A stretch of DNA of 64,000 nt from PALSA-1003 sp963741315. GTDB lineage: Bacteria; Pseudomonadota; Gammaproteobacteria; Burkholderiales; Casimicrobiaceae. The DNA lies in contig CAVUHK010000008.1 of the NCBI GenBank assembly GCA_963741315.1, positions 620,001-684,000 on the forward strand. The letters are read 5' to 3'. A program made the translations under genes and the position numbers. Numbering within the stretch: the first letter of the stretch is position 1; every line of letters begins with the position of its first letter. The notes under the pieces were generated by a model, which made no database searches, had not been told where the DNA came from, and was given only the letters and a program-made list of their open reading frames with translations. Shown in pieces: positions 62,823-64,000 of the stretch.

Positions 62823-63863
62823 ATGGCCTCTATGCTTGACCCCCGCGCGCAACACCTGCTGAAGTCGCTTATCGAGCGCTACATTGCCGATGGCCAGCCG
62901 GTGGGCTCGCGCGTGCTGTCGCGCCAATCGGGGCTGGAACTGTCGCCCGCGACGATTCGCAACGTGATGGCCGACCTGGAAGAGATGGGCTTCATCGCCA
63001 GCCCGCACACGTCGGCGGGCCGCGTGCCTACACCCAAAGGCTATCGCTTCTTCGTCGACAGCCTGCTGGTCGTCAAGCCGCTCGACCAGGGCGAGATCGA
63101 CGATCTGCACGACCAGCTCAACGCCGATCGCCCGCAGACGCTGGTCAACAGCGCCGCGCAATTGCTGTCGCATCTGACGCAGTTCGCGGGCGTGGTGGCG
63201 ACGCCGCGCCGACGCGAAGCCTCGTTTCGACACATGGAATTCCTGCGCCTGTCCGAACGGCGGGTGCTGCTGATCATCGTCACGCCCGAAGGCGACGTGC
63301 AGAACCGCATCCTTCATACGGACAAGGCATACACGCAGGCGCAACTGATCGAGGCGTCGAATTTCTTCAATCGCCAGTACGCCGGACAACCCTTTCGCGC
63401 GATTCGCGCGCTACTGGCCGACGAACTCAAGCAGCTGCGCGAGGATGTCGTGGGGCTGATGACGGCGGCGGTCGACGCGGGCAACGACGCGCTCAACGAC
63501 AGCGGCGAGACGCTGGTCGTCTCGGGCGAGCGCAACCTGCTCTCGGCGGGCGATCTCGCGTCGAACATCGATCGCATGCGCCGGCTGTTCGAGACCTTCG
63601 AGCAGAAGACGTCGCTGCTGCATCTGCTCGATCTGTCCCAGAAGGCGCACGGCGTGCACCTGTTCATCGGCGGCGAATCAGGAATCGCATCGCTCGACGA
63701 GTGCAGCGTCATCACCGCACCCTACGAGGTCGACGGACAGGTCATCGGCACACTGGGCGTGATCGGTCCCACGCGGATGGCCTACGAGCGCGTGATCCCG
63801 ATCGTCGACGTCACCGCCAAGCTGCTGTCCAACGCGCTCACGCTGCAGGTCAACGAACGATGA
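62823..63863 (+). CDS. hrcA: heat-inducible transcription repressor HrcA
   Basis: 346 residues (or 343 from ATG 62832, MLDPRAQ, the usual start). Winged-helix N terminus (YIADGQPVGSRVLSRQSG, LSPATIRNVMADLEEMGFI, HTSAGRVPTPKGYRFFVD) binds CIRCE operators; the C-terminal domain (LLIIVTPEGDVQNRILHT, FIGGESGIASLDECSVITAP, GVIGPTRMAYERVIPIVD) senses GroE availability. No CIRCE element is visible in its own short upstream region. Confidence 0.95.
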   Translation: MASMLDPRAQHLLKSLIERYIADGQPVGSRVLSRQSGLELSPATIRNVMADLEEMGFIASPHTSAGRVPTPKGYRFFVDSLLVVKPLDQGEIDDLHDQLNADRPQTLVNSAAQLLSHLTQFAGVVATPRRREASFRHMEFLRLSERRVLLIIVTPEGDVQNRILHTDKAYTQAQLIEASNFFNRQYAGQPFRAIRALLADELKQLREDVVGLMTAAVDAGNDALNDSGETLVVSGERNLLSAGDLASNIDRMRRLFETFEQKTSLLHLLDLSQKAHGVHLFIGGESGIASLDECSVITAPYEVDGQVIGTLGVIGPTRMAYERVIPIVDVTAKLLSNALTLQVNER

Positions 63864-64000
63864 GCGGTGCCGCGAACGCGGCGCTGATCGGGCGCTTCTA
63901 CGCCGCATTCGCGCGCCGCGACGCTACGGGCATGAACGCCTGCTACCACGCGAACGCGACTTTTTCGGACCCGGTGTTCCCTGCACTCGACGCTCTCGGT
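63860..64000 (+). CDS. SnoaL/NTF2-like protein, partial (runs off the window)
   Basis: The ATG at 63860 overlaps the hrcA stop (ATGA). The 47 residues seen (AALIGRFYAAFARRDATGMN, ACYHANATFSDPVFPAL) match the start of the SnoaL-like alpha+beta fold, used by polyketide cyclases and many small isomerases. The rest lies outside the window. Confidence 0.7.
   Translation, partial: MSGAANAALIGRFYAAFARRDATGMNACYHANATFSDPVFPALDALG

Overview
The window is a GC-rich chromosomal segment, most likely from a betaproteobacterium of Burkholderiales or Rhodocyclales type. Supporting signs are the recN-nadK-hrcA group at the right end, a phasin/DUF6781-type protein, a DUF883/YqjD protein, fadD and 3-hydroxybutyrate dehydrogenase genes, TRAP and TAXI binding proteins, and FNR/Anr-type boxes. 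No ribosomal RNA gene, prophage, transposase or CRISPR array was found. Names and functions come from recognising motifs by eye; no database search was run.

Layout. 0-4.1 kb: a three-gene catabolic operon (MaoC-like hydratase, fumarase-superfamily lyase, IlvD/Edd dehydratase). 4.2-4.4 kb: tRNA-Arg(TCT) and tRNA-His(GTG). 4.5-7.2 kb: a TAXI binding protein and a nitronate monooxygenase-like flavoprotein. 7.3-10.5 kb: an anaerobic ribonucleotide reductase operon in which the glycyl-radical tail of NrdD is a separate 63-residue gene, with a paired NrdR site and an FNR-type box upstream. 10.6-24.0 kb: a block with six near-identical TTGAC-N4-ATCAA boxes in its intergenic regions. It holds a beta-propeller protein, DUF883 and DUF6781 proteins, two cytochromes c, FadD, an Mla-type lipid transporter, a DevBCA/MacAB-like exporter and two small proteins, and it looks like a low-oxygen locus. 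24.0-30.6 kb: a TRAP transporter, an unusual ClpX-like ATPase and an NMT1/SsuABC-type ABC importer. 30.7-36.7 kb: DUF302, MFS, cupin, a disulfide oxidoreductase, a patatin and BdhA. 37-39.8 kb: an ECF sigma/ZAS anti-sigma pair and a cyclase-TolB-TPR protein. 39.8-43.2 kb: a metallo-hydrolase and a four-gene bufferin (copper-binding RiPP) operon. 43.3-45.3 kb: a phosphodiesterase and cardiolipin synthase. 45.5-56.2 kb: a tandem array of secreted paralogues, four of them parallel beta-helix proteins, sharing a Cys-rich C-terminal module. 56.3-57.1 kb: a cardiolipin-synthase tail remnant and a MazEF-like module. 57.1-64 kb: Atm1-type exporter, PbpG-like peptidase, RecN, NadK, HrcA and a partial SnoaL-like gene.

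Two points affect the whole window. First, at least twelve genes, including recN, are interrupted by one-base shifts after which the family sequence continues intact in another frame. This looks like residual indel error in the assembly rather than gene decay. Second, regulation can be read directly in several places: FNR-type and NrdR sites near nrdD, and a shared CGCTGTAAGGATT-N13-GAC element that appears to be an ECF promoter ahead of the bufferin operon and of bdhA.

The strongest candidates for little-described biology are the secreted-paralogue array with its shuffled modules, the detached glycyl-radical subunit of NrdD, the ClpX-like ATPase with altered pore loops, and the dense FNR-box locus.
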